A stretch of 64,000 nucleotides of DNA from [Mycobacterium] nativiensis (GTDB lineage: Bacteria > Actinomycetota > Actinomycetes > Mycobacteriales > Mycobacteriaceae): the NCBI RefSeq assembly GCF_020172685.1, contig NZ_CP083986.1, positions 3,652,817 through 3,716,816 on the forward strand, written 5' to 3'. The notes under the pieces are model-generated. The model was not told the DNA's origin, searched no databases, and saw only the letters and a list, made by a program, of their open reading frames with translations. This document shows positions 14,494 through 24,579 of this stretch, piece after piece (within the stretch, counting starts at the first letter, position 1; every line of letters begins with the position of its first letter). Made by a program: the position numbers and the translations under genes.

Positions 14494-14513
14494 CTGGGGA
14501 CTTTGGGCCACCG
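14494..14513 (+). promoter_or_regulatory. DosR box, distal
   Basis: CTGGGGACTTTGGGCCACCG matches the consensus TTSGGGACTWWAGTCCCSAA at about 14 of 20 positions, including an intact GGGACT half. It lies about 110 bases upstream of the tgs1 start, between two gene types classically in the DosR regulon. Confidence 0.7.
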
Positions 14514-14542
14514 CGCATCCGTCCGCCATCGGTCCTGGCCGA

Positions 14543-14562
14543 TTCGGGACTTCCGGCCCTGC
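14543..14562 (+). promoter_or_regulatory. DosR box, proximal
   Basis: TTCGGGACTTCCGGCCCTGC matches the DosR consensus at about 14 of 20 positions with the full TTSGGGACTW half. Its spacing of 49 bases from the distal box and about 58 bases from the tgs1 GTG resembles paired DosR sites at strongly induced promoters. Confidence 0.75.
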
Positions 14563-14619
14563 CGACACCGTCGTCTACCAGCGGATCATTAGAGCGGGGC
14601 TCGAACAGGAGGTCCGATC

Positions 14620-16053
14620 GTGGAACAGCTGACGACACTGGACGCAGGTTTCCTGGAGGCGGAGGACTCCGATCGTCACACCAGCCTGGCGATCGGCGGC
14701 TTGGTCGTCCTGGAGGGGCCTCCCCCCGACCACCCGTCACTGGTATCGATGCTCAGCACCCGGATCAGCGGCTGCCGGCGGTTCATCCAAAAGCTGCAAC
14801 GGCACCCGTTCGACCTCGTGCCGCCCCGCTGGGTGGACGACCCCGCCTTCACCATGGACCACCATGTCCGGCGGGTCGCGCTGCCGCAGCCCGGTGGCGC
14901 CGACGAACTTTTCCGCTTCGTCGCCGACCACATGGCCCGCCGGATGGACCGGGACCGCCCGCTGTGGCACATCTGGGTGATCGAGGGGCTGGCGGACGAC
15001 CGGTGGGCGATGCTGATCAAGGTTCACCACTGCATCGGCGATGGGATCGCGGCCTCGCACCTGTTCACCGGCCTGTGCGATGACAGCGGCGACACCGATG
15101 CCGCCGGTTTCGCCGGGCACATCCGGGGTGCCCGCGATACCTCCCCGGGGCTGTGGCAACGCTTGGCCGACGTCAACGTCAGCCCGATGAGCTGGATGTC
15201 CGACCTGTGGAACGTCTCGACCGCGATCGGCTCCGCCGCTGTGCGCGCCGCGCGCGGCACCGTCGAACTGTCCGCCGGGCTGCTGCATCAGGGCACCGGC
15301 ACCTCATTGAACGGGCCGATGACCTCGATGCGCCGGTACAGCTCCGCGAAGGTGTCGCTCGAGGACGTCAACCTGATCTGCCAGGCCTACGACGTGACCC
15401 TCAACGACGTGGCACTGGCCGCCCTGACCGAGGGCTACCGGGGCATGCTGGATCGCCGCGGCGAACGCCCTCTGCCCGAGTCCATGCGCACCCTGGTGCC
15501 GGTGTCGACCCGCCGCAGCGATGCCTTGGGCCAGACCGACAACCGGGTCTCGGTGATGCTGCCCTACCTGCCGGTCGAGGAGGAGAACCCGGTGCGGCGG
15601 CTGCAGCTGGTGCACTCGCGGCTGAGCAGAACCAAGAGCACCGGGCAGCGCCAAGCCGGCAGCGCGTTCGTCTCGGCGGCCAACTACGTGCCGTTCCCGG
15701 TGACCGCGTGGGCGGTGCGACTGCTGACGCACCTGCCGCAGAACGGTGTCACCACCATCGCCACCAACGTGCCGGGTCCGTCACGGACCCTGCACATCAT
15801 GGGCCGCAAGGTGGTTGACGTGTTGCCGGTGCCGCCGATCGCGCTGCAGCTGCGCACCGGGGTGGCGATGCTCAGCTATGCCGATCACCTGTTCTTCGGG
15901 GTGCTGGCCGACTTCGACACCATGCCCGATGTCGACGAGTTCGCCCGTAGCATCGAGGCCTCCGTGGCCCACCTCGTGGCGAGCGCCAAGCGGCGCAAGA
16001 TGATTCGGGAGCGCGCGGAGCGCCGGCGGCTGTCGCTGGTTGCTACGGGCTAG
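14620..16053 (+). CDS. tgs1: Tgs1-type triacylglycerol synthase (WS/DGAT)
   Basis: Wax ester synthase/diacylglycerol acyltransferase of 477 residues making triacylglycerol from diacylglycerol and acyl-CoA at the inner membrane. The active-site motif HHCIGDG is intact (about residue 139), as are DRDRPLWHIWVIEGL and the C-terminal TNVPGPSRTLHI block. Its position divergent from an Rv3131-type gene beside devRS, with DosR boxes, points to Tgs1 (Rv3130c), the main enzyme of lipid storage during hypoxia in M. tuberculosis. The GTG at 14620 follows AGGAGG. Unlike the tgs3-like gene at the window start, all catalytic residues are present. Confidence 0.94.
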   Translation: MEQLTTLDAGFLEAEDSDRHTSLAIGGLVVLEGPPPDHPSLVSMLSTRISGCRRFIQKLQRHPFDLVPPRWVDDPAFTMDHHVRRVALPQPGGADELFRFVADHMARRMDRDRPLWHIWVIEGLADDRWAMLIKVHHCIGDGIAASHLFTGLCDDSGDTDAAGFAGHIRGARDTSPGLWQRLADVNVSPMSWMSDLWNVSTAIGSAAVRAARGTVELSAGLLHQGTGTSLNGPMTSMRRYSSAKVSLEDVNLICQAYDVTLNDVALAALTEGYRGMLDRRGERPLPESMRTLVPVSTRRSDALGQTDNRVSVMLPYLPVEEENPVRRLQLVHSRLSRTKSTGQRQAGSAFVSAANYVPFPVTAWAVRLLTHLPQNGVTTIATNVPGPSRTLHIMGRKVVDVLPVPPIALQLRTGVAMLSYADHLFFGVLADFDTMPDVDEFARSIEASVAHLVASAKRRKMIRERAERRRLSLVATG

Positions 16054-16059
16054 CTTCGC

Positions 16060-17835
16060 TCAGCCCGGCAGCACCGGCGCCGCGCCGGGCACCATGAACG
16101 GCGCCAGCGGCGACCAGCTCTGCTCGTCCTCGGCCGCCGAGGACGACAGCGCCAGCACCCCGCGTGGATCGGCCACGTAGACCGTGGACGGGTCGGCGAC
16201 GATCGTCGACACCGGCAGCTGCAGGTTGCCGCTGGGGGCATCCGAGTTGACCCCGTCGATGTTGACGTAGGACACCGGATGCTTCGGGTCGGACCGACTC
16301 ACCACGATGTCGTCGCCGGTGCGCCAGCTCAGCGACACCACCGAGGAGCCCAGCCCAAAGCCCAGCCGCCGGGGGTAGTTCAGCACGAACTGGCCGCCCG
16401 GATTCTGCACGACACCGGCCAGGATCACCTGCCCGCCGATCACCATGGCGGCACGGGTGCCGTCGCGGGACAGCTGCAACTCACTGATCGGCCCCGGGAA
16501 TCTCGCGTTCACCGCACCGGAGTCCACCGGGATGCGGGCCGGGCGGCCGGAGGCCACCTCCTGGATCGCGCGCAACACATTGTTGCCGTCGACCACCACC
16601 CATACCGCTTCGTCCAGCGACCAGCTCGGCCGCGACAGCGTGCGTCCCTCGGCGGCCTGCACAGCCTCACCCCCGAGGTCGCCGATCCACAGCGTGGCGG
16701 CCGGGTCGGGGCCGCCGGGATGCACCACCACCGATGCCACCTGGTGCCCGTTGCGCGACAGCGCGGACGACTCCTGGTCGGGTTCGCGGCCGAACGCTCC
16801 GGGCACCCGGTCGGCATGCTGCCCGTCCAGTGCGAGCAGCGACCCGCCCACCAGCGCGTGCACCCCGGCGCCGGCCCCATCGGAGGCGCCCGGATCGGTG
16901 GTGGCCACATCGGAGGTCGTCCAGCCGTCCGGGAACCGGTCGTCGAGCGCCGCGCCGTCGGCGTCAATCACATAGGGGCCCTTGATGTCGGCCCGGGCCA
17001 AGGTCCAGATCAGTTGTGCGGCAAGCAGTTGCCTGGTGTTGGGGTCGGTGGCCGACAAGCTGTCCAGGTCGATCTTGGCTCCGCCGTAGCCGCGGCCCAC
17101 CCCGCTTTTGCCGCCGTCGGCGCGAGTCACCGGCCCGCGCAACCGCAACGGCGCCGCCAGCAGGTTGCGCACCCCGGCCATCTCCGGGCGCGGACCGGCG
17201 ATCAGCTTGGACACCAGTTCGGTGGCCAAATGGTCGGGGTCGGACACCGCGACGTAGCGCGGATCAGGAACCACCGTCTTGCCGGTGGGGTCGACGAAAT
17301 ACAACGTGTTGCGTTTGTAGGTGGCCTGGAACTGCTGCCAGTCCAGGAAGACCCCGTTGGGCAACCGGTCGATGCGCCAGCCGTCGGAGGTCTTGAGCAG
17401 TTCGATCGGCTCCGGTGCCGGCAGGGCGCCCTCGGCGGTCTCGAAGACCCCCATGTCCGACAGCGACCCGAGCATGTCGGCCCGCATAGTGACCGCCACC
17501 CGGTCGGCGCTGCGGGTTTCGACGAACACCACGTTGTCGATCAACAGCGCGCTGCCGGCATCGTCCCAGGCATCCGATGCGGACTGGGTGAGGAACTGCC
17601 GGGCCGCCCGATGCCGGTTGGCCGGATCGGCGGTCGCCTTGAGGAATTCCCGCAGCAGCACATCGGGGTCCATGCCCGGGGTGGGCTTGGGCAGCACCGA
17701 TGGCGGCGGCGCATCCACGGTGCCGATCGCCTGCGGGGCCGACGTGCTGGGCACCCCGGCACAGCCGGCCACTGCCGAGGTGAGCGCCAGGGCCAGTGCC
17801 AGGATCAGCGCCACCGGCCCAATCCGGCGCATCAC
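16060..17835 (-). CDS. lpqB: Lipoprotein LpqB, MtrAB accessory factor
   Basis: A 591-residue secreted lipoprotein. The signal peptide ends in a lipobox with Cys25 (SAVAGC). A GerMN domain (about 70-320) precedes a beta-propeller-like LpqB domain (about 330-580) with repeated WSLDEAVWV and [11 protein letters not shown] segments. LpqB interacts with the sensor MtrB outside the membrane and modulates its activity in mycobacteria. The GTG/ATG start overlaps the mtrB stop by 4 bases, so the two are translationally coupled in the mtrA-mtrB-lpqB operon. It converges with tgs1 after only 6 bases. Confidence 0.96.
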   Translation of the reverse strand: MMRRIGPVALILALALALTSAVAGCAGVPSTSAPQAIGTVDAPPPSVLPKPTPGMDPDVLLREFLKATADPANRHRAARQFLTQSASDAWDDAGSALLIDNVVFVETRSADRVAVTMRADMLGSLSDMGVFETAEGALPAPEPIELLKTSDGWRIDRLPNGVFLDWQQFQATYKRNTLYFVDPTGKTVVPDPRYVAVSDPDHLATELVSKLIAGPRPEMAGVRNLLAAPLRLRGPVTRADGGKSGVGRGYGGAKIDLDSLSATDPNTRQLLAAQLIWTLARADIKGPYVIDADGAALDDRFPDGWTTSDVATTDPGASDGAGAGVHALVGGSLLALDGQHADRVPGAFGREPDQESSALSRNGHQVASVVVHPGGPDPAATLWIGDLGGEAVQAAEGRTLSRPSWSLDEAVWVVVDGNNVLRAIQEVASGRPARIPVDSGAVNARFPGPISELQLSRDGTRAAMVIGGQVILAGVVQNPGGQFVLNYPRRLGFGLGSSVVSLSWRTGDDIVVSRSDPKHPVSYVNIDGVNSDAPSGNLQLPVSTIVADPSTVYVADPRGVLALSSSAAEDEQSWSPLAPFMVPGAAPVLPG

Positions 17836-19469
17836 CCGCTCCGCTCGGCGTGTTCGCGCGCCCGCTGGCGCCGTTCCCGGCGCTCGGCGGGGCTCACCGG
17901 CTTCATCGGAAGCGGACTGGTGGTGACCTTGTGCCCGCGCACCAGCGGCAGGGTGAGCCGGAAGCAGGCGCCCTTGCCGGGTTCGCCCCAGGCCTCCAGC
18001 CGGCCCTGGTGCAGCCGGGCGTCCTCGACGCTGATCGCCAGTCCCAGCCCGGTCCCCCCCGAGCGCCGCACCCGCGACGGGTCGGCCCGCCAGAACCGGC
18101 TGAAGACCAGCTTCTCCTCCCCGGGACGCAGCCCCACCCCGTGATCGCGCACGGTCACCGCGACGGTGTCGTCGTCGGCGGCCATCCGGATCACCACCGG
18201 CTTGTGCTCGGCGTGGTCGATGGCGTTGGCGATCAGGTTGCGCAGGATCCGTTCCACCCGGCGCGGATCGACCTCGGCGATCACGCCCTCGGCGGGCACG
18301 TCCACCTTGAGTTCGACACCGGCCTCGGCGGCCAGGTGGCCCACGTTGTCCAGGGCGCTGTTGACCGTCGTCCGCAGATCCACCGACTCCACCGACAGTT
18401 CGGCCACCCCCGCGTCGTGCCGGGAGATCTCCAACAGGTCGTTGAGCAGCGACTCGAACCGGTCCAGTTCACTGACCAACAGCTCGGTGGAGCGCCGCAG
18501 CGAGGGCTCCAGGTCCTCGCTGTGATCGTGGATCAGATCGGCGGCCATCCGCACCGTGGTCAACGGGGTGCGCAGCTCATGGCTGACGTCGGAGGTGAAC
18601 CGGCGCTGCAGGTTGCCGAACTCCTCGAGCTGGGTGATCTGGCGCGACAGGCTCTCGGCCATGTCGTTGAACGACACCGCCAGCCGCGCCATGTCGTCCT
18701 CGCCGCGCACCGGCATCCGTTCGGACAGATGCCCTTCGGCGAAGCGTTCGGCGGTACGGGCCGCCGCCCGTACCGGCAGCACCACCTGCCGCGACACCAG
18801 CAGCGCGATGCCGGCCAGCAGCACCAGCAGCACCAGGCCCCCGGTGGCGATGGTGCCGCGCACCATGCTGATCGTGTTGCGTTCGGTGCCCAGCGGATAG
18901 ATCAGGTACAGCTCCAGGTTGGTGATGCGCGAGGTGGTCGGCGTCCCGATCACCAGCGCCGGGCCGGAGAACCCCTCGACGTGCACGGGGGCGTACTGAT
19001 AGCTGACCTGACCGGCCTTGACGAATTCGCACAGCGCTCCAGGCACCTGATCGACCGGCCCGGCGGTGGTCGCCGCGCGCGGCCCCTCGCCGAGCACCAC
19101 CAGCACCGCGTCGAAGGCACCGCCGGTTCCGCTGTCGGTTTTGGACATCAGGGTGTTGCGGGCCAGTTGCAGGCTCGAGGTCAGTGAGCGAGCCTCCTCG
19201 CCGCCGACGATGCCGCCGGCCGTGACACGGGCCCGCGCGATCTGCTCGGTGGCCGCCCGGACCTTGACGTCAAGAACCCGATCAGTGATCTGGCTGGTCA
19301 GCACGAAGCCGAGAGCCAGGATGACAGCTGCCGACAATCCGAGCGTCAGCACCACGACCCGCAGCTGCAGTGAGCGCCGCCAGGCGATCTGCACCGCGCG
19401 ACGCAGCGTGTTCACGCCGAGCAGTAACGGACCGGACCGCCGGGGGCGCCGTTTGGAGCTGAAGATCAC
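17832..19469 (-). CDS. mtrB: Sensor histidine kinase MtrB
   Basis: Membrane sensor kinase of 545 residues. Two transmembrane helices (about 38-60 and 205-228) flank an extracytoplasmic domain. HAMP follows (about 230-285), then HisKA with [13 protein letters not shown] and HATPase_c with [16 protein letters not shown] and GGTGLGLAI. It phosphorylates MtrA and couples cell wall synthesis with replication and division. The start is GTG at 19469. The last 4 bases overlap lpqB. Confidence 0.97.
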   Translation of the reverse strand: MIFSSKRRPRRSGPLLLGVNTLRRAVQIAWRRSLQLRVVVLTLGLSAAVILALGFVLTSQITDRVLDVKVRAATEQIARARVTAGGIVGGEEARSLTSSLQLARNTLMSKTDSGTGGAFDAVLVVLGEGPRAATTAGPVDQVPGALCEFVKAGQVSYQYAPVHVEGFSGPALVIGTPTTSRITNLELYLIYPLGTERNTISMVRGTIATGGLVLLVLLAGIALLVSRQVVLPVRAAARTAERFAEGHLSERMPVRGEDDMARLAVSFNDMAESLSRQITQLEEFGNLQRRFTSDVSHELRTPLTTVRMAADLIHDHSEDLEPSLRRSTELLVSELDRFESLLNDLLEISRHDAGVAELSVESVDLRTTVNSALDNVGHLAAEAGVELKVDVPAEGVIAEVDPRRVERILRNLIANAIDHAEHKPVVIRMAADDDTVAVTVRDHGVGLRPGEEKLVFSRFWRADPSRVRRSGGTGLGLAISVEDARLHQGRLEAWGEPGKGACFRLTLPLVRGHKVTTSPLPMKPVSPAERRERRQRAREHAERSG

Positions 19470-19547
19470 TTGCGCTTCACCTCAGCATCGCTGGCGCTCT
19501 GCCTCGTCGAAGACGCGAGGATCACCGCAGCCGCTCCCCGGTGGGGA

Positions 19548-20234
19548 TCACGGAGGTCCGGCCTTGTAACCCACTCCTCGAACGGTCAGCACCACAGTCG
19601 GGTTCTCGGGGTCTTGCTCCACCTTGGCCCGCAGGCGCTGGACGTGCACGTTCACCAGCCGGGTGTCGGCCGGGTGCCGGTATCCCCACACTTGTTCGAG
19701 CAGCACCTCACGAGTAAACACCTGGCGGGGTTTACGTGCCAGCGCCACCAGCAGGTCGAACTCCAGGGGGGTCAGGGAGATCTGTTCACCGGCCCGGCTC
19801 ACCTTGTGCGCCGGCACGTCGATGTCGATGTCGGCGATCGACAGCATCTCTGCCGGCTCGTCGTCGTTGCGGCGCAGCCTCGCCCGCACCCGGGCGACCA
19901 GTTCCTTGGGCTTGAACGGTTTCATGATGTAGTCGTCGGCGCCCGACTCGAGCCCGAGCACCACGTCGACGGTGTCGGTCTTGGCGGTCAGCATCACGAT
20001 CGGCACGCCGGAGTCCTTACGCAGCACCCGGCAGACGTCGATGCCGTTCATGCCGGGCAACATCAGGTCCAGCAGCACCAGATCGGGCCGCAGCTCATGC
20101 ACTGCGGTGAGTGCCTGAGTGCCGTCACCGACGACCGCGGTGTCGAAGCCCTCCCCACGCAACACGATGGTGAGCATCTCGGCGAGCGACGCGTCGTCGT
20201 CGACGACAAGAATCCTTTGCCTCATGGCGTACAT
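19548..20234 (-). CDS. mtrA: Response regulator MtrA
   Basis: OmpR-type regulator of 228 residues, the same length as M. tuberculosis MtrA. The receiver has D12, D13, phospho-acceptor Asp56 (LLDLMLPG), and TAKTD and KPFKPKEL around Lys. The C-terminal winged helix has TPLEFDLLVALARKPRQVF and RLRAKVE. I chose ATG 20234, three codons before the conserved MRQRILVVDDD; an upstream in-frame start at 20255 would run through the inverted repeat described next. MtrA is an essential regulator of cell wall hydrolases and dnaA in mycobacteria. Confidence 0.96.
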   Translation of the reverse strand: MYAMRQRILVVDDDASLAEMLTIVLRGEGFDTAVVGDGTQALTAVHELRPDLVLLDLMLPGMNGIDVCRVLRKDSGVPIVMLTAKTDTVDVVLGLESGADDYIMKPFKPKELVARVRARLRRNDDEPAEMLSIADIDIDVPAHKVSRAGEQISLTPLEFDLLVALARKPRQVFTREVLLEQVWGYRHPADTRLVNVHVQRLRAKVEQDPENPTVVLTVRGVGYKAGPP

Positions 20235-20236
20235 GG

Positions 20237-20254
20237 TGTCACCCGATAGTGACA
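20237..20254. promoter_or_regulatory. Perfect inverted repeat immediately upstream of mtrA
   Basis: TGTCAC-CCGATA-GTGACA is a perfect 6-6-6 dyad ending two bases before the mtrA ATG. GTCAC-type hexamers are the known MtrA recognition element, so this may be an autoregulatory MtrA site or leader structure; that is inference. A second palindrome, ACACGCGTGT, lies at 20268-20277. Confidence 0.45.
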
Positions 20255-20285
20255 AAAGCCTGCTACCACACGCGTGTTTTGCAGG

Positions 20286-20915
20286 TTAACCGCTCAGATC
20301 AGCCGCCAGCGCCGCCGGGGCCACCGTCGGGCCGACCACCTGCCACCGACCCCCGAAGCCGGCCTGCGCCAACCCGCGGTACACCTCGCCGGTGCGGCGC
20401 TGCAGGCCGTCGTCACGTTCATAGCTGTCCCGCGCCCGAGCGCTGTCGTGCGCCTCACGGTTCCGGGCCCGCTGGGCGGCGAGTTCGGCGGGCACATCCA
20501 GCAGCACCTGCCAGTCCGGTGCGGGCAGCCCGAGCCGCTCGAATTCGAGCTGCCGCACCCAGTCCACCATCTCCCCGTCGGCGCCCTGGTGCAGCCGGGC
20601 GGCGCTGTAGGCGGCGCTGGAGGCGACGTACCGGTCGAGGATCACCACGTCGTTGCCGCGGCACAGCGCATCGATCTCGTCCTTGGCGCCGGCGCGGTCC
20701 AGCGCGAACAGCATCGCCATCGCATACACCGAGTCGGCCAGGTCACCGTGCTGCCCGCGCAGCGCCTCGGCGGCCACATCGGCGGTCAGCGAGACGCCGT
20801 AGCGCGGGAAGGCCAGGTTCGCCACCGACTTACCGTCGGCCTCGAACGCCGCGCGCAGCCCCGTGGTCAGGGTGTTCTTGCCGGCGCCGTCAACGCCTTC
20901 GATCGCGATCAGCAC
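20286..20915 (-). CDS. tmk: Thymidylate kinase
   Basis: dTMP kinase of 209 residues making dTDP for DNA synthesis. The P-loop GVDGAGKNT is near the N-terminus, with the DRY motif (LDRYVASSAAYS) and a LID-type region with RARDSYERDD. M. tuberculosis Tmk is 214 residues. I chose GTG 20915 (MLIAIEGVDG), preceded by AAGGGTGG; a start at 20948 would run into the hairpin below. It lies between sahH and mtrA on the same strand, as in M. tuberculosis. Confidence 0.95.
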   Translation of the reverse strand: MLIAIEGVDGAGKNTLTTGLRAAFEADGKSVANLAFPRYGVSLTADVAAEALRGQHGDLADSVYAMAMLFALDRAGAKDEIDALCRGNDVVILDRYVASSAAYSAARLHQGADGEMVDWVRQLEFERLGLPAPDWQVLLDVPAELAAQRARNREAHDSARARDSYERDDGLQRRTGEVYRGLAQAGFGGRWQVVGPTVAPAALAADLSG

Positions 20916-20934
20916 GTGTCCACCCTTGCCGAGC

Positions 20935-20982
20935 AGACGCGAAAGCACCCAAATTCGGGTGAAATTGGGTGCTTTCGCGTCT
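20935..20982 (-). terminator. 17-bp perfect stem-loop between sahH and tmk
   Basis: Arms 20935-20951 (AGACGCGAAAGCACCCA) and 20966-20982 are perfect reverse complements separated by 14 bases that themselves extend the pairing partly. It starts 14 bases past the sahH stop and ends 19 bases before the tmk start. It has no U-tract. It may terminate or attenuate the sahH message and stabilise 3' ends, or be a mobile palindromic repeat. Confidence 0.65.
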
Positions 20983-20996
20983 GGTCGCGCCTGAGA

Positions 20997-22454
<1,458 letters not shown>

Positions 22455-22529
22455 CTGTACGCCCCCGTAGGTTCGGTGAATTAGCTCCGCTACAAGCTAC
22501 CGGCGCGGGTTCGCGGCAGCTCGGGCGGG

Positions 22530-23159
22530 TCAATCGGCGTCGATGACGCCGTAGGCCTCGGCGGCCGGCGTGAACAGCCGGGCCAGGTCGGCGGCCACAT
22601 CGTGATCGGCTTCCGGCGGCATGGACACGTAACTCATGGCCAGCCGGACGACGGCGCGGGCCAGGATGCCGGCGTCGGAATCGCTGGCCTTGACCCAGCT
22701 GTGCATGAACGACGACGTGAGCCGCTGCGAGCAGCGGGTGATGATCGGCCCGCTGTCGGTGGTGATGATCTGCAGCAGGTCGGGCTTGGCCACCCCCGTC
22801 AGCAGCGAGATCACCAGCGGGTCGGCGGCTGAGGAGGTGAAGAAGGACCGGAAGCCTTCCAGGAACGCGGCGTGGATGTCGCCGACGTTGCCGTAGAGGG
22901 CCCGCTCGACGGCGTCGACGAGCCGGTCGGCCAGCCTGATCGCATAGCCCTGCGCCAGGCCCTGGCGCGAGCCGAACTCGTTGTAGATGGTCTGCCGACT
23001 CACTCCGGCGGCCCCGGCAACGTCGGCCAGCGTGATCGACGACCAGTCCCGGCTGGTCAGCAGTTCCCGCATCGCATCGAGCACCGAGTCGCGCAGCAGC
23101 GCCCGGGATGCCTCGGCGTAGGGGATGCGTTTCACCACCGCGAGATTAGCGGTTGTCAC
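22530..23159 (-). CDS. TetR-family regulator of the alkB operon
   Basis: TetR/AcrR regulator of 209 residues, equivalent to Rv3249c. The N-terminal HTH includes SITLADVAGAAGVSRQTIYNEF. The ligand domain ends with MPPEADHDVAADLARLF, characteristic of the alkane-operon regulators. The GTG at 23159 is chosen because its GTGA overlaps the stop of the rubredoxin remnant just upstream, indicating translational coupling. It is the last gene of the alkB operon and probably represses it until alkanes or fatty derivatives bind; that is inference from family context. Confidence 0.9.
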   Translation of the reverse strand: MTTANLAVVKRIPYAEASRALLRDSVLDAMRELLTSRDWSSITLADVAGAAGVSRQTIYNEFGSRQGLAQGYAIRLADRLVDAVERALYGNVGDIHAAFLEGFRSFFTSSAADPLVISLLTGVAKPDLLQIITTDSGPIITRCSQRLTSSFMHSWVKASDSDAGILARAVVRLAMSYVSMPPEADHDVAADLARLFTPAAEAYGVIDAD

Positions 23160-23215
23160 GGCCGGACGACTTCCATCATCTCGAAATCGGTCTCGGCCGC
23201 GCCGCAGCTCACCAT
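23156..23215 (-). pseudogene. Rubredoxin remnant (internally deleted rubA/rubB)
   Basis: Nineteen codons reading MVSCGAAETDFEMMEVVRP occupy the space between alkB and the TetR gene, where other mycobacteria have rubA and rubB. The last residues match the C-terminus of alkane rubredoxins (CG.A..DFEMVEV.R). The ATG overlaps the alkB stop (TGATG), and the stop overlaps the TetR start (GTGA). The N-terminal CxxC, the central fold and all but one cysteine of the iron site are gone. The simplest reading is one in-frame deletion running from the start of the first rubredoxin to the end of the second. Confidence 0.75.
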
Positions 23216-24423
23216 CACACCGCCTCCGCGTAGCGGGCCAGGATCTTGTCCCGGCGGCGCGGCACGATGTTGACCCGGGTGATGTCGCCGCCGTAGTGCG
23301 CAAGCACCCGGTGATCCATCAGCCTGCGCCACAACGGCGGGAAGTAGGTCAGCCCGATCAGCGACGCATACCCGCTGGGCAGGTTCGGCGCCTCGGACAT
23401 GCTGCGCAGCGTCTGGTATCGCCGGGTCGGGTTGGCGTGGTGGTCGCTGTGCCGCTGCAGGTGGTAGAGGAACAGGTTGGTCACCAGATGGTCGGAATTC
23501 CAGCTGTGCTCGGGTGTGCAGCGCTCATAGCGGCCGTTGGCGCGGGTCTGACGCAGCAGGCCGTAGTGCTCGATGTAGTTCACCGACTCCAGCAGCGAGA
23601 AACCGTAGACGGCCTGGATAACGACGAACGGGATCAGCGCCGGGCCGAACACCGCGATCAGCACACCCCACAGCACCACTGACATCAGCCACGAGTTGAG
23701 CACGTCGTTGGACAAGACCGCCTTCGGGCTCCAAAGACTCAAGTCCAGCCGGCGCAGGCGCGCCGCCTCCAGCTCCCACGCCGAGCGCAGCCCACCGATG
23801 ACGCTGCGCGGAAAGAACTCCCAGAACGTCTCGCCGAACCGGCCCGAGGCCGGGTCTTCGGGGGTGGCCACCCGCACGTGGTGGCCGCGATTGTGCTCGA
23901 CGTAGAAGTGCCCGTAGCAGCTCTGCGCGAGGGTGATCTTGGACAACCACCGCTCCAACTTCACCCTCTTGTGCCCGAGTTCATGGGCGGTGTTGATGCC
24001 GACGCCACCCAGGGCTCCCACCGACAGCGCCAGCCCGATCTTGGCGAACCAGCTGAGCGACCCCTCGACGCCCAGCCAACTCAGATCGGTCGCGGTGAAC
24101 AGGTAGGCGCCCAGCACGGCGCTGGCGTACTGGCACGGAATGTAGGCGTAGGTGCAGTAGCGGTAGTACCGGTCGTCCTCCAGGTGCGCCATCACCTCAT
24201 CGGGCGGGTTCTGCCCGTCGGCACCGAAGCGCAGATCCAGCGCCGGCAGCAACAGGTAGATCAGGATCGGGCCGATCCAGAACGGCAGCTGCGCAGCCAG
24301 GTGCCAGCCGAGCCGGTTCATCGCCCAGATGATCGGCAGCGCAGCGAACAGTGCCGTCGGGGCGATCAGGCCCATCAGCCACAGGTATCGCTTCTTGTCC
24401 CGCCATGCCGCCTCGGCACTCAT
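23215..24423 (-). CDS. alkB: Alkane 1-monooxygenase AlkB
   Basis: Integral-membrane non-heme diiron hydroxylase of 402 residues, oxidising terminal methyl groups of alkanes. The histidine motifs of the family are all present: HELGH, HNRGHH, NYIEHYGL and LQRHSDHH, with about six membrane helices. I chose ATG 24423 (MSAEAAWRDKKRYLW), preceded by AAGGAGGG; a start at 24450 is less likely. AlkB needs electrons from a rubredoxin, usually encoded directly downstream, but here that gene is a remnant, so electrons must come from a rubredoxin elsewhere or another donor. Confidence 0.95.
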   Translation of the reverse strand: MSAEAAWRDKKRYLWLMGLIAPTALFAALPIIWAMNRLGWHLAAQLPFWIGPILIYLLLPALDLRFGADGQNPPDEVMAHLEDDRYYRYCTYAYIPCQYASAVLGAYLFTATDLSWLGVEGSLSWFAKIGLALSVGALGGVGINTAHELGHKRVKLERWLSKITLAQSCYGHFYVEHNRGHHVRVATPEDPASGRFGETFWEFFPRSVIGGLRSAWELEAARLRRLDLSLWSPKAVLSNDVLNSWLMSVVLWGVLIAVFGPALIPFVVIQAVYGFSLLESVNYIEHYGLLRQTRANGRYERCTPEHSWNSDHLVTNLFLYHLQRHSDHHANPTRRYQTLRSMSEAPNLPSGYASLIGLTYFPPLWRRLMDHRVLAHYGGDITRVNIVPRRRDKILARYAEAV

Positions 24424-24579
24424 CGATGCCCTCCTTATGAGTTCCACCACTGTCGTGGCTGGACATTACATCTTCAATCGTCCGTCGTCTAGACATTTGA
24501 TATCGATTTGTAAAATCAGAGGTGCTGGTCCTGGTCAGCGGGTGTGACCCAGCTCCCAGGCACATGCCACACTCGGGAC
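24424..24579. promoter_or_regulatory. AT-rich divergent promoter, alkB and hydrolase
   Basis: This 156-base gap is markedly AT-richer than its neighbours. GATTT-GTA-AAATC at 24505-24517 is a perfect inverted repeat and GATATC lies just beside it (24499-24504 region). It is a candidate operator for the TetR protein encoded at the end of the alkB operon. Not confirmed by a known consensus. Confidence 0.35.

Noticed and set aside
14372-14740. N-terminal extension of the Acg-like protein
   Set aside because: It would run through the DosR boxes and the tgs1 start; family similarity begins after GTG 14371, which has its own ribosome-binding site.
22455-22529. SAH riboswitch before sahH
   Set aside because: The leader lacks the conserved SAH riboswitch core and is only about 75 bases long.
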